A stretch of DNA of 64,000 nt, taken from assembly GCA_964636985.1 (NCBI GenBank), contig CAZWSX010000003.1, positions 310,001 to 374,000 on the forward strand, in the 5' to 3' direction. The stretch's first letter is position 1, and each line of letters opens with the position of its first letter. The stretch comes from CAZWSX01 sp964636985 (lineage in GTDB: Bacteria; Planctomycetota; Planctomycetia; Pirellulales; Pirellulaceae). Below the pieces are notes generated by a model. It searched no databases, was not told where the DNA came from, and saw nothing but the letters and a program-made list of their open reading frames with translations. Shown here in pieces: positions 46,406 through 55,877 of this stretch. The position numbers and the translations under genes are program-made.

Positions 46406-49400
46406 TTAATCCCAGTCCAACGAGAGGTCGGCCAGCTTCTGCCGCAGGATGCCCAGATCCCAAACGCGCACCGCATGTTCTCCTTCGCAGAGCACGTAGA
46501 GTCGCGGCGACTCTTTGTCGAATTGCACTCGAATGGCAGGGCGGTTGAAGTTGAGGGTGAGGACGTGGGTGCATTCCCGATCTTGGACTTTCCAAAGCCG
46601 CACCGTTTTATCGCGCGATGCCGACGCCAAATAGGGATCGCTGGAACCGTTGTCGAACGCGAGGGACGTGATGCCCTTGGTATGACCCTGCGGCTGCGCA
46701 ATGAGGGTCCCATCGACAGACGACCGAATTTGAATCGTACCAGCAGTGCATCCAGAAGCGACCATTGTTTCGCCGGCGCCTATCGCCAACGCGTTGACCG
46801 ATCCCGGCATCCCCGACCATTCGTAAACGGGGACTGGATTTTTTTGGTCGAACAACAGACACTCCCCTTCGCGCGTTCCAACTGCCACCCGCCGCTCCCC
46901 GACGACGAGCGACTTGAGGCTCGAACGTCCTTCAGGACCGAGAGGAAGAGTCCATCGAAAGAATTCGGTGAAATCGGAGGCGTTCGTTCCCACCAAAGAT
47001 CGCGCATTTTGCGCCGACCACAAGGAGTTCCCCTGCGGATGGTATGCCAAATGTTCAACATCCGGAGCCGATATCGCGCGCCAATGATCGGGAGCATCGC
47101 TCAACGACAATTCATTCGCACATCCGAACGCAATCTGGGAGGCGTCGCTCGCCGCTGCAAACTTTTCGGGCCACGTTGAAGTCGAAGGAGTGATGGTGTG
47201 GACATCCAAGGGCAGAGGTTCATCCGGCTTCCATCTCGAAAACTCGTATTGGTCTTGCACTTCCACGCCGTGTCGGTGAGACATAATTGCCAATTGCCGA
47301 CTTCGATCGAACAAATGCATCCCGACAATCGGATCGGCCTGAATCGCCGCATAGGTTGCCGCCGTGAGGCCATGGACTTCATAGACGGCCACCTTTTGGT
47401 TCGCGGTCACATACAACGCTCGCCCGTCGGGATGGAAGGCCAGTCGGAGCTCGTTCGCTACGCCGCCGATGTTGACCGAAGTCAACAATCGACCGCTGGC
47501 AACCTCCCAAATCTTCAGCGTCCGATCGTCGTCGCCGCCGCAAGCCGACGCGAGGAGCGACGAGTCGGGCGAAAACGCCAAACCGTCGACATCGAAATTG
47601 CTGTGCGCGACGCGGACGCCGTCTTCCGACATCTCTCGCATCGGCGCTCTCGAATCGGAAATCGGGCGAATGCGTACCGCGCCGCCGCGTGCATAGGCCA
47701 CGTAGCGGCCGCAATGACTTACGCAAGGTAGTTCGCCACACGCCGGCTCGGCTTGCTCTCGACCAGATACCGGCTCGAGGGATCTTGGATGGTAGATCCC
47801 AGTCAACCAACCGTGTTCGTCGACGACCGCCAGCCAGGCACCATCCCGCCGATCCAAAAACAAACCTTTAATGCTTCGGCCGGGTGCCGTCTGACGAGAC
47901 GCCACTTCAACGGCAGGTTGCCCGATGGTCCAGGCCTTCAAGTAACTTGCGCTCGCCGTATAGACTGTCTTTTTGTCTCGATCGAACGCCACCTCGACGA
48001 TCGGTTCGGAGGGATGCGCCAGCCAACTTGTCTCTTTGAAGTCGCCTTGAAGATCCCAGCACCAGAGCATCCCGTTTCGCGCGCCTACGAATAGGTAGCG
48101 CCCGTCCAAACTGAACGACATACTGCGAGGGCCGTTCGGCCGTCCCGCCTTGGCTTCGTAGTCCGGATCGGGCAGGAAGGGGAACTCCTTGATCAACCTC
48201 CGTGTCTCCACATCGAAGACCTTGACGTAGCGGAGGCTCGGCGCCCGGTTGGGCGAAGTTGCCAACGTCTTGCCATCCGGAGAGATGGCCACAAGGCTGT
48301 TGGACTCGCCTTCGGCAAACGCTCCCGTTTCGCGTAAATCGAATCCGCCAATGCATTCGGCAGCGAGATTTCGCAGCTCGAGCGCATCTTTGCTGGTGGT
48401 ATCAAGCCGACTCGCTTCGCGGAGGTCGCTCAACCCCTCATCAATCCACCCCAAAGAGCGTTCCCGATTGCGATTCTCGACGCGTTGCACAATGGAAAAA
48501 TAGCTTTGGGTCGCGGCCAATTGCTCGGCCGATTCGGCCTTGATGGTTGCGGCCTTCGCGGCCGTGGCGGCTGCTGCAGCTTGAACTCGATACATCACGA
48601 GCATCGGAAGAAACACTCCGGCGAACAGAACAGCAGCCGCAATCAAGGCCGCCAGCGCCGGCTTCCTTTGACACCATCGCAGCGCCACTTCCAGGCCGCT
48701 GGTTTGTCGCGCATGGATCGGGACGCCGTCGAGAAATCGATCCAAGTCGGCCGCGAGTTCCGCTGCCGAGTCGTATCGCTTGGCCCGCTCCTTACGAAGG
48801 CACTTAAGGCAAATCGTTTCCAGATCCCGCGGAGTACCGGGCTGGAGAATGCGCGGTGCAACCGGTTCCTCATTCCGAATCAATGCGAAGGTTCCCACCA
48901 ACGTCGACGCCTTGAACGGCGGTCGCCCCGTTAGCATTTCGTACAAGATCGCTCCCAGCGCATAGATGTCGGTGGCTGGCCCAATGGCATCAACGCGTCC
49001 CTCGACTTGCTCGGGCGCCATATAACTCGGCGTGCCAAACACGTCTCCGCTAACGGTCCGCTTGTCGAGCACGTCGAGTTGCTTCGCTAACCCAAAGTCC
49101 GCGATCTTGAGTCGAATCCGCGCGCTCACACCCGGAGTCGACGAGAAAGGCGTGGTGGTCTCTTCGACGGCCTCCTCGTCCGTGGCGTCTCGTCCGGCGA
49201 CCAGAATGTTGCCCGGCGTCAAATCGCGGTGGATGACGTTGGAGGCATGAGCGGCCTGGACCGCTTTCGCCAATGATCGCGTCATGACGGCGGCATCGCG
49301 CGGCGGCAAGGGACTGTTCGCCAGGAGTTTCTTTAGCGTTCCTCCTTCGACGTACTCCAGCGTGAAGTAAGGCAGGCCTTCCCATTCGCCAATTTCGTGA

Positions 49401-49978
49401 ACCTGCACGATGCCTGCGTGCCGCAAACGCGCCACGCTTTCGGCTTCGGCGCGAAACCTGGCGACCGTTTCGCTCGAGGCATGCGAGCCGGCGAGAATCA
49501 TTTTTACGGCGACAATCCGTTTCAGTCCTGTTTGACGCGCCTTGTAGACGACGCCCATTCCGCCGCGACCGATCTCTTCCAGGATTTCGTATCCGGGCAG
49601 TTGCGGCACCGAAGGCGTACCGCGTACCGAGACCGACCCACCGTCCCACGAAATGCGAACGGGGCTTTCGCTGATCGATACCAACTTGGCGGTCACCAGC
49701 GGAACAAAATCATCCGCTGAAATGAACTCGTCCAGCTCGGGAAAGCGCGCCAGGTAATCCGACATCCGCGGCCGTTCGCCCCGTTTTCGTCGAACGGCCA
49801 GATCGATTCCCAAGAGTTTGAACAGCAACTCCCGCCTCAAGGCCGGCTCGACCCTCGTCAAAAGGCCTTCGATCGACGGCGACGCCTCTTCCGATTCGAG
49901 CGCTCGCTGATATTGATCGCAAAGCTTTTGCAGGGGATCCCCGCCTTCGCCTGACGAATCATGGGAGTCTGGAGGCAT
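46406..49978 (-). CDS. Ser/Thr protein kinase fused to WD40 repeats
   Basis: The 1190-residue protein has an N-terminal helical segment (about 15-100), a Pkn-type kinase domain (130-415), a transmembrane helix (441-464) and a long WD40 C-terminus. Kinase motifs: GRGGMG (138-142), Lys159 in VAVKM, HRD (250-252), DFG (294-296), APEQ. The catalytic loop reads HRDLTPGN; the Lys that follows Leu in Ser/Thr kinases is Thr254 here. WD40 blades are clearest at ATSPNR and LASASRDKTVRLWKVQDR. Kinase-WD40 fusions are frequent in planctomycetes; targets are unknown. Divergent from the RDD operon. Confidence 0.92.
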   Translation of the reverse strand: MPPDSHDSSGEGGDPLQKLCDQYQRALESEEASPSIEGLLTRVEPALRRELLFKLLGIDLAVRRKRGERPRMSDYLARFPELDEFISADDFVPLVTAKLVSISESPVRISWDGGSVSVRGTPSVPQLPGYEILEEIGRGGMGVVYKARQTGLKRIVAVKMILAGSHASSETVARFRAEAESVARLRHAGIVQVHEIGEWEGLPYFTLEYVEGGTLKKLLANSPLPPRDAAVMTRSLAKAVQAAHASNVIHRDLTPGNILVAGRDATDEEAVEETTTPFSSTPGVSARIRLKIADFGLAKQLDVLDKRTVSGDVFGTPSYMAPEQVEGRVDAIGPATDIYALGAILYEMLTGRPPFKASTLVGTFALIRNEEPVAPRILQPGTPRDLETICLKCLRKERAKRYDSAAELAADLDRFLDGVPIHARQTSGLEVALRWCQRKPALAALIAAAVLFAGVFLPMLVMYRVQAAAAATAAKAATIKAESAEQLAATQSYFSIVQRVENRNRERSLGWIDEGLSDLREASRLDTTSKDALELRNLAAECIGGFDLRETGAFAEGESNSLVAISPDGKTLATSPNRAPSLRYVKVFDVETRRLIKEFPFLPDPDYEAKAGRPNGPRSMSFSLDGRYLFVGARNGMLWCWDLQGDFKETSWLAHPSEPIVEVAFDRDKKTVYTASASYLKAWTIGQPAVEVASRQTAPGRSIKGLFLDRRDGAWLAVVDEHGWLTGIYHPRSLEPVSGREQAEPACGELPCVSHCGRYVAYARGGAVRIRPISDSRAPMREMSEDGVRVAHSNFDVDGLAFSPDSSLLASACGGDDDRTLKIWEVASGRLLTSVNIGGVANELRLAFHPDGRALYVTANQKVAVYEVHGLTAATYAAIQADPIVGMHLFDRSRQLAIMSHRHGVEVQDQYEFSRWKPDEPLPLDVHTITPSTSTWPEKFAAASDASQIAFGCANELSLSDAPDHWRAISAPDVEHLAYHPQGNSLWSAQNARSLVGTNASDFTEFFRWTLPLGPEGRSSLKSLVVGERRVAVGTREGECLLFDQKNPVPVYEWSGMPGSVNALAIGAGETMVASGCTAGTIQIRSSVDGTLIAQPQGHTKGITSLAFDNGSSDPYLASASRDKTVRLWKVQDRECTHVLTLNFNRPAIRVQFDKESPRLYVLCEGEHAVRVWDLGILRQKLADLSLDWD

Positions 49979-50320
49979 CGTTTGCTCTCATGGATGAAGT
50001 CCACAGACCTCACCGCAAATCGGCGGCTCAAAAGATCGCGACTCCCGGGAGAAGGAAGTACGAGAAGTACGGCCCCATTTCGACTTGGATCGCAAAGGGA
50101 AGCTGTAACATATCCGTTTTTTTGCACAATGCTGCAGAAATGGATCAGGTTCGCCGAGCTAACCGGCAACGTGCGTGGATGCTTTCCCCGAACCAAGTCC
50201 TTGAAGATCGCCGCGCTAGTGGCGTGCAGATCGCCTTTGACGCCTGAATTTGTTAGGCGCCGCCGTCACACCGCGACTTGCGAGGGGTTATCCAGCAGCG
50301 AATAATGGGGGCGGGGCGCG
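49979..50320. other. Divergent promoter region of the kinase gene and RDD operon
   Basis: About 340 bases between divergent starts. ORFs crossing it show no coding signal. A TTTTTTT run at 50119-50125 has no stem before it. The promoter of the seven-gene operon should lie here. Confidence 0.45.
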
Positions 50321-51421
50321 GTGGACGCGTCCAGCGCCTTTTCTAGCGCCCTTTTCGCGGATCGCGTTCGCATGCGGATGGATGACCAACCCCCGATCGA
50401 CGGTGTGATCGAAGTTGTCACGCCCGAGAACATTATGATCCACTACCGCGCCGCCGGGCCTTATCGGCGCGTTCTTGCCTTTGCCATCGATATCACGCTT
50501 CTGGGAGTCACTCTCGCCATCATGTGGATGGCGATCGGCTTCGTCGCGACGTCGCTGGGAGTCGGTAGCGGCTTAGGATCGGGTCTCGGCTTGGTGGGCA
50601 TGTTCATCTTGTGGTGGGGCTGGTGCGCCATCCAGGAAGCCATGTGGAACGGACGTACGCTAGGCAAAATGGCAACCGGCCTGCGGGTTCTCACCATCGA
50701 CGGCCAACCGATTCAATGGTCGCACGCATTGCTTCGCGGATTGATGCAAGGCATCGATCTTTCCCCGCCGATCACCGGCTACATCGTGATGGCAATGAAC
50801 GACCGCTACCAACGTCTAGGCGATTGGGCCGCCGGAACAATCGTCATTAAAGAAGACCGGCAGTGGCTGATGGGCGTCGCGAAGATCGACGACCCTCGTG
50901 CCATTCAACTCGCAGCTTACTTGCCGCCCGACCTGGAAGTCTCCAAGACCCTCGCCAAGGCGCTCGCAACCTATGTCGAACGAAGGCGCTTCTTCATGGC
51001 CACGCGGCGAAGTGAAATCGCGCGGCACTTGGGAGCGCCGCTACTTCGACAGTTTGGCCTTCCGCCCGACACTAGCCACGACTTGCTCTTGTGCGCCATG
51101 TATTACCGCACGTTCATTGGCGATCACAAGGACGACGAGCGGCACGCCGCTGCCGTCGCGCTGGCCACCCAAGCGGTCGGCACGCCAGCATGGGGAATGT
51201 ATGGCGGCCAGCCCGGTTTGGCCTACTCCCCCATGGCACCTGCCGCGCCGTGGCAAGGCGGCCCTGTTGCAGTGGGCATGTCCCCTCACGGCCCCGTGTG
51301 GCCGCAGCAGCATGCCAATCATCCCGACGGCACGGGCATCGTCTTCGTCAATCCGCCGGGATCGACGCCGGCCGCTTCCACGTGGTCCGCTTCTGCGCCG
51401 CAACAGGGAGGTCCGCGATGA
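50321..51421 (+). CDS. RDD family membrane protein
   Basis: First gene of the operon. The frame starts with GTG at 50321; ATG 50372 or 50378 are alternatives. After a short N-terminus, the RDD domain shows AAGPYRRVLAFAIDITLLG (Arg-Asp signature) and LGKMATGLRVLTIDGQPI, with about three membrane helices (residues 48-200). The C-terminal 180 residues are soluble with a Pro/Gly-rich end. RDD proteins are poorly characterised; in MoxR-DUF58 loci they accompany SpoIIM. The stop overlaps the next ATG by 4 nt (ATGA). Confidence 0.87.
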   Translation: MDASSAFSSALFADRVRMRMDDQPPIDGVIEVVTPENIMIHYRAAGPYRRVLAFAIDITLLGVTLAIMWMAIGFVATSLGVGSGLGSGLGLVGMFILWWGWCAIQEAMWNGRTLGKMATGLRVLTIDGQPIQWSHALLRGLMQGIDLSPPITGYIVMAMNDRYQRLGDWAAGTIVIKEDRQWLMGVAKIDDPRAIQLAAYLPPDLEVSKTLAKALATYVERRRFFMATRRSEIARHLGAPLLRQFGLPPDTSHDLLLCAMYYRTFIGDHKDDERHAAAVALATQAVGTPAWGMYGGQPGLAYSPMAPAAPWQGGPVAVGMSPHGPVWPQQHANHPDGTGIVFVNPPGSTPAASTWSASAPQQGGPR

Positions 51422-52401
51422 AAGTAGCCGAGTTGCTCGAACGCCGGCGCGTCAATTGGCAGGAACTCGAAGTCCTGTGCGATCGCATTGATACAGGGAA
51501 AACGACCGCCCGGGAGTGCGCCCGTTTTTCGTCCTTGTATCGAGCCGCTTGCGCCGACCTGGCGCTCGCCGAGTCGCATCACCTGCCGCAAAACACGGTG
51601 CAGTATCTTCACCGCCTGGTCGCCCGCGCGTGTAACAAAATGTATCGCGGCGGCAAGACCGACTTGGAAAAAGCGCTCGATACGTTGCTGCAAGTCGTTC
51701 CGCAGCGGGTCTTCAACGATCGCTGCATTCAGACCACGTTCGCGTTGTTCTGGGGGATGTTCTTACTGAGCGCCTTTCTGGCATACAACCGTTCGCTATG
51801 GCCCGACTACGTGAAAACAGTAGTCGGCGACGACGAGATCCACAGCGTCGAGGAAATGTACGACAAGCCGATCGATGGGACGCGCCGATCGGAAGATCAG
51901 AATGCCTTCATGGGCGGCTTCTACGTTTGGAATAACGCCGGCATCGGCTTGCGCAGTTTCGCCGGCGGAACGATCGTCCTGCCGGGGCTCCTGACCCTCG
52001 CCTACAACGCGATTCTGCTGGGGGCAATCTTCGGCCACATGGCGCGGCCCGAAGTCGTCCAAGGCGAGAACTTCTTTCACTTCGTCACGGCGCACGGCCC
52101 CTTTGAGCTTACTGCCATTGCGCTAGCGGCCGGCGCGGGGCTGCGCGTCGGGCTGGGATGGCTGGCCCCTGGCGATCTCAAGCGGAGCGACTCGCTCAGA
52201 CAAGCCGCCAGCGACATGCTGCCGGTCGTCGGCGTCGCCACCATTTTGTTCTGCCTCGCCGCCATGATTGAAGGATTCATCTCCCCTTCGTGGCTACCTT
52301 ATATCGTCAAAGCACTGGTAGCCGGGTTTTCGAGCATGTTGCTCACCTGGTATTTCGTCGTTTTGGGCTGGCCCCGTGGAGGCATAGGTGCAGCTCGATA
52401 A
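51418..52401 (+). CDS. SpoIIM-like (stage II sporulation protein M) membrane protein
   Basis: The frame is open from 51091 but begins at ATG 51418, which overlaps the RDD stop and has GGGAGG 6 nt upstream. The 327-residue protein has several hydrophobic segments (FALFWGMFLLSAFLA, GGTIVLPGLLTLAYNAILLGAIF, PVVGVATILFCLAAMIEGF) with the SpoIIM signatures GGFYVWNNAGIG and THG-like FVTAHGPFELTAIALAAGAGL. In this bacterium sporulation is not expected; the family occurs widely with MoxR-DUF58 genes. The next gene begins 14 nt inside its end. Confidence 0.87.
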   Translation: MKVAELLERRRVNWQELEVLCDRIDTGKTTARECARFSSLYRAACADLALAESHHLPQNTVQYLHRLVARACNKMYRGGKTDLEKALDTLLQVVPQRVFNDRCIQTTFALFWGMFLLSAFLAYNRSLWPDYVKTVVGDDEIHSVEEMYDKPIDGTRRSEDQNAFMGGFYVWNNAGIGLRSFAGGTIVLPGLLTLAYNAILLGAIFGHMARPEVVQGENFFHFVTAHGPFELTAIALAAGAGLRVGLGWLAPGDLKRSDSLRQAASDMLPVVGVATILFCLAAMIEGFISPSWLPYIVKALVAGFSSMLLTWYFVVLGWPRGGIGAAR

Positions 52402-53338
52402 AACGCGAATTGTCATTCGCGAGCGGGACTTGCCCGATACGCTCGACCTCACGCTGCAAGTCATCCGACGATTCGCTGGCGGCTTGATCATACCCATGCT
52501 GCTGGGGATCGTTCCCTTTGCGCTGCTCAACTACGTCTTGATCGGCTGGATGTCTCCCCTCGCGGTCGAAGCCGCTCGGGAACAAATCGCGCAAATGCAA
52601 GGCAGCCCCTTTGAAAGCAACGTTTCGGCAGCCTTCACCGAGGAAGGCCTCCGCTACGTTTGGGCTATGTTTCTGCTCGTCTTCTGGCAGGGGCCGGCCG
52701 CGACCGCCATTGCAACCGCCTGGCTGGGCGGCGCGGTGTTCCAGCGCGATCAATCCTGGGTCGAGGTTCTCCGCGATGTCGGAAAGCTCTTCCATCGCCT
52801 GCTGTGGACCCAGTTTGTCCTCCGCGGCGTCATCGTCGGGACATGCTTGCCGCTTTTGTTCACCGAGAACTTTCAATTCGGCTGGGAACTCGGAGTGCCG
52901 ATTCTGCTCTTGATCTACGTCGGCCTGCTTCGCATGCTTCGTCCGTACATGAACGAAATCGTCTTGCTCGAGCGCAATCCCCTGCTCGCGAAGACCGAGA
53001 ACACCATGACCATCGGCCGCCGCAGCAACTTTTTGCACAGTCCCAGTTCGTCCGATTTGATTCTCCGCGCCATCGTGGCCGCGGTCGTCGGAGGCACCCT
53101 TTGCGTGACCATTGTCAGCTCTCTTTACTCGGTGGGCTGGTATCTCCTCAACGAGCGTTGGTGGATCAGCCGGGTGGGGCTCGACATCATTATCCCCTTC
53201 GCCATGTGGTCCGTAGTCGCCTTCATGGCCGTGTTTCGATTTCTCAGTTATCTGGATCTCAGAATCCGATATGAAGGATGGGAAGTCGAATTACTCATGC
53301 GGGCGGAAGCCGAACGGCTCGCCAAACAGTTTCACTAG
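52388..53338 (+). CDS. Multi-pass membrane protein of the MoxR operon
   Basis: The GTG at 52388 overlaps the SpoIIM-like gene by 14 nt. The 316-residue protein has about six hydrophobic segments (GGLIIPMLLGIVPFALLNYVL, YVWAMFLLVFWQGPAATAIA, GVPILLLIYVGLLRML, IVAAVVGGTLCVTIVSSLYS, FAMWSVVAFMAVFRFLSYLD). No catalytic motif. Its position in the tight operon suggests it is a structural membrane part of the same machine. I cannot name its family with confidence. Confidence 0.75.
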   Translation: MQLDKTRIVIRERDLPDTLDLTLQVIRRFAGGLIIPMLLGIVPFALLNYVLIGWMSPLAVEAAREQIAQMQGSPFESNVSAAFTEEGLRYVWAMFLLVFWQGPAATAIATAWLGGAVFQRDQSWVEVLRDVGKLFHRLLWTQFVLRGVIVGTCLPLLFTENFQFGWELGVPILLLIYVGLLRMLRPYMNEIVLLERNPLLAKTENTMTIGRRSNFLHSPSSSDLILRAIVAAVVGGTLCVTIVSSLYSVGWYLLNERWWISRVGLDIIIPFAMWSVVAFMAVFRFLSYLDLRIRYEGWEVELLMRAEAERLAKQFH

Positions 53339-53353
53339 TTCCGGATCGTTTGC

Positions 53354-54313
53354 GTGTCGATGCCCCTCAACAACACGAGCAACCCATATAGCACGCCCGT
53401 CATGCGCACGCTGGCTGGCCGTGCCATTTCACGCCGCCTGATGGTCGCGGTGCTGTGTTGCGTCTGCGGGGGGTATACGGCGAACTTGCCCCGCCCCGCA
53501 TCGGCGTTCGAGGTGTACGACGAAGAAGACGATGAACCGGTATCGCAAAAGTGGAACACGCCGGTTGCCAAATCGGCTCCCGAGGTATCGAATTCGGAAG
53601 CTGAATCAAACGGTCGCGATGCGCTCCGATCCTTGAAGAAAGCACCCTGGTACGATGCCGAAGCCGATGGACTCAAGTCGATCGACCCGCCCACGGTCGT
53701 CGAAGACAAAGGTAGCCGCGGCACCTGGGAAGGCAAACTGGACGATCCGCAGACCAAAACCACAACCACGGCAGGAACGTGGGATTTTTCGCTCTGGAAT
53801 ATCTTGGGTTGGATCTTGCGCGGGTTTATCTTCCTGATCATCGCCGCCATACTCGGCACGATTGGCTTCGTTCTATTTCGCTACTTCAATCTGGCCAGCT
53901 ATTTTGACGACGGCACATTAGGCGACTCGACACTCGACGAAAAAATCCCCGAAACACCCGCCGACAAGATCGAGGAACTCCCCTTCGACGTCCGAGCGGT
54001 CCGCGGCAATCTGCTCGACGAAGCCCGCGCCTGCTACGAGCAAGGCGATTTCAACCGCGCCGTGGTTTACCTGTACGGGTACCAGCTGGTTCAACTCGAC
54101 AAGCGGCAGCAAATCGAACTCGCCAAGGGAAAAACGAATCGGCAGTATCTGTGGGAACTCCGCAGCCGCCGCGAAATGAAGAACTTGATCGAACCGACCG
54201 TGGTCGCATTCGAGGATGCTTTCTTCGGCGAACACGATCTCGATCGCTCGCGCTTCGAGCCCCTCTGGAAAAACGTCGATCGCTTTCATCAACTTTTGGA
54301 GCAGCCGGTATGA
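53354..54313 (+). CDS. DUF4129-domain membrane protein
   Basis: The 319-residue protein starts with GTG 53354 (ATG 53360 is equally possible) and has a signal-like helix (SRRLMVAVLCCVCGGYTANL), a long disordered acidic/Lys-rich stretch, a membrane helix (ILRGFIFLIIAAILGTIGFV), and a DUF4129-like C-terminus with FNRAVVYLYGYQLVQLDKRQ and RQYLWELR. DUF4129 domains are typical partners of MoxR and DUF58 proteins. The stop overlaps the next ATG by 4 nt. Confidence 0.8.
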   Translation: MSMPLNNTSNPYSTPVMRTLAGRAISRRLMVAVLCCVCGGYTANLPRPASAFEVYDEEDDEPVSQKWNTPVAKSAPEVSNSEAESNGRDALRSLKKAPWYDAEADGLKSIDPPTVVEDKGSRGTWEGKLDDPQTKTTTTAGTWDFSLWNILGWILRGFIFLIIAAILGTIGFVLFRYFNLASYFDDGTLGDSTLDEKIPETPADKIEELPFDVRAVRGNLLDEARACYEQGDFNRAVVYLYGYQLVQLDKRQQIELAKGKTNRQYLWELRSRREMKNLIEPTVVAFEDAFFGEHDLDRSRFEPLWKNVDRFHQLLEQPV

Positions 54314-55779
54314 TTTGCTTGCAGCTCCGCTACTTAATGGCTGCGCTCGCTGTCACCATCCTCGCTACGGTTGGCTGCGGAAAGAGCGAGTTGCCGGTCG
54401 AGTACGGCAAACGCCAGGCCTCGCCGGCGGGGCAAAGCGTTTCCGGAACGGCGGCTCTCGAAAAACTGTTCGAACTGAACGGCTCCACGGTCCAAGGCTC
54501 CGCCAAGTTGTCGGACCGCTTGGAAAAAGCGCAAATCCTGGTATGGACGCCCGATTCCTTTAAAGGCCCCTCCAGCGCGGAACGCAAGTTCCTGGAAAAG
54601 TGGCTCTATAACAATGGCAACGGCGGGCGAACGCTGATCTACATCGGCCGCGACTTCGACCCCGCCGAACGTTATTGGGAATTGATCGCCGCCAACAGTA
54701 AATCGACCGAGTCGTTCGAACGCAAACGTCGCTGGGCCGACGTCAAATCGAAGAACGAGGCCGAGCGCGCCGCCATCCCCGCACGTCAATCGTACGAGTG
54801 GTTCGACATGCTCGGCGGCATGGGCGAACGCAAAATCGATTCGCTCGACGGCCCCTGGGCCGAGGGCATCGATCCCGCGAAGGCCGACCTGTGGTTGAAT
54901 ACCCGGCTCGATCTTCCCTTTGGCAAGGTTGCCCCCGCCATCCCAACGCCGGTGTTTTTGCCGCCGTGGGCCAAAAAGCAAGCGCGGAGGCCCGTGGCGC
55001 CCAGTGTTCAACTGGGCACTGGGAACAGCGAGATCCTGTTGCAAAGCGAGAATGATATTCTCGCGTTCCGCCAAACGTGGGATGCCGCGCCCAATTCGCA
55101 ACTGATCGTGGTTGCCAACGGATCGTTTAGCCTCAACATGCCGTTGGCCAATGCCGAGCATCGCAAGCTTGCCATGCGAATGGTTCGATCGTGCCCCAGC
55201 AAGGGGAACGTCGTCTTTCTCGAAAGCGGAGAGAATGGCCTTCCCGTTAAAGAGCAGTCCGATGGAGAGCGGGGTAACGCGTGGCGCCTGATGATGTCGT
55301 GGCCGCTGGGAGTGATTGTGCTTCACTTCTCGGCGTTAGGGCTGGCGTTCCTCATTGCCCGCTTCATCCCGTTCGGCCGCGCCCGATCGATTCCCAAAAC
55401 CAAACTGGCCGACTTCGGCAAGCACGTCGAAGCCCTGGGGCACTTGATGGCGCGAACCAAAGACTACGGCTACGCGACCAGCAATCTACAGCAATACCGG
55501 CTGAAAGCTCGCCGCGCCTCCGGCGTTCGCCACGATCAGGCGCGTGTTTTGGAAGTCGCCCCCGGAGCGATTCACGACGTCAAGCTCAAGGCCTCTCCGA
55601 TCGAATTGAAACTTCCCTCGCGCATCCCCACAGCCGGGACAAGTGCATCTGGCGGCGCGACAGCGGCCACGATCCTCGCCGAGCCTCCTGCGGAACCCCA
55701 TGCTGTGGCGGAAAGCCCGGCTGCCACCCACGAAGCAAAGCCGGAGCCAGCACCTCCGCCAGATGGTGCTGCCACCTAG
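54310..55779 (+). CDS. DUF4350-domain lipoprotein/membrane protein
   Basis: ATG 54310 overlaps the preceding stop (ATGA). The 489-residue protein starts with a lipoprotein-like signal (AALAVTILATVGCGKS), followed by the DUF4350 domain (SGTAALEKLFELNGSTVQ, ILVWTPDSFKGPSSAERKFL, RTLIYIGRDFDPAERYWELI), one membrane helix (GVIVLHFSALGLAFLIARFI), then a cytoplasmic tail that is Ala/Pro-rich. Its fold, helix and position match the MoxR-operon DUF4350 component. Role probably in assembling or delivering envelope substrates with the AAA ATPase. Confidence 0.83.
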   Translation: MICLQLRYLMAALAVTILATVGCGKSELPVEYGKRQASPAGQSVSGTAALEKLFELNGSTVQGSAKLSDRLEKAQILVWTPDSFKGPSSAERKFLEKWLYNNGNGGRTLIYIGRDFDPAERYWELIAANSKSTESFERKRRWADVKSKNEAERAAIPARQSYEWFDMLGGMGERKIDSLDGPWAEGIDPAKADLWLNTRLDLPFGKVAPAIPTPVFLPPWAKKQARRPVAPSVQLGTGNSEILLQSENDILAFRQTWDAAPNSQLIVVANGSFSLNMPLANAEHRKLAMRMVRSCPSKGNVVFLESGENGLPVKEQSDGERGNAWRLMMSWPLGVIVLHFSALGLAFLIARFIPFGRARSIPKTKLADFGKHVEALGHLMARTKDYGYATSNLQQYRLKARRASGVRHDQARVLEVAPGAIHDVKLKASPIELKLPSRIPTAGTSASGGATAATILAEPPAEPHAVAESPAATHEAKPEPAPPPDGAAT

Positions 55780-55877
55780 CATCGCCGCAGCGTTAGAATC
55801 ATCACCATTCGCAAAAAACCGCAATACTCTTCAACCCAGCACTCTTTAATCGACGCCAGTTGATCCAACAATAATCC

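Noticed and set aside
53354..54313. Reading the SpoIIM-like protein as evidence of sporulation
   Set aside because: SpoIIM-like proteins accompany MoxR operons in non-sporulating bacteria; no other sporulation gene is present.
54334..55326. 330-codon minus-strand ORF
   Set aside because: Antisense shadow of the DUF4350 gene in the operon; no domain or start signals.
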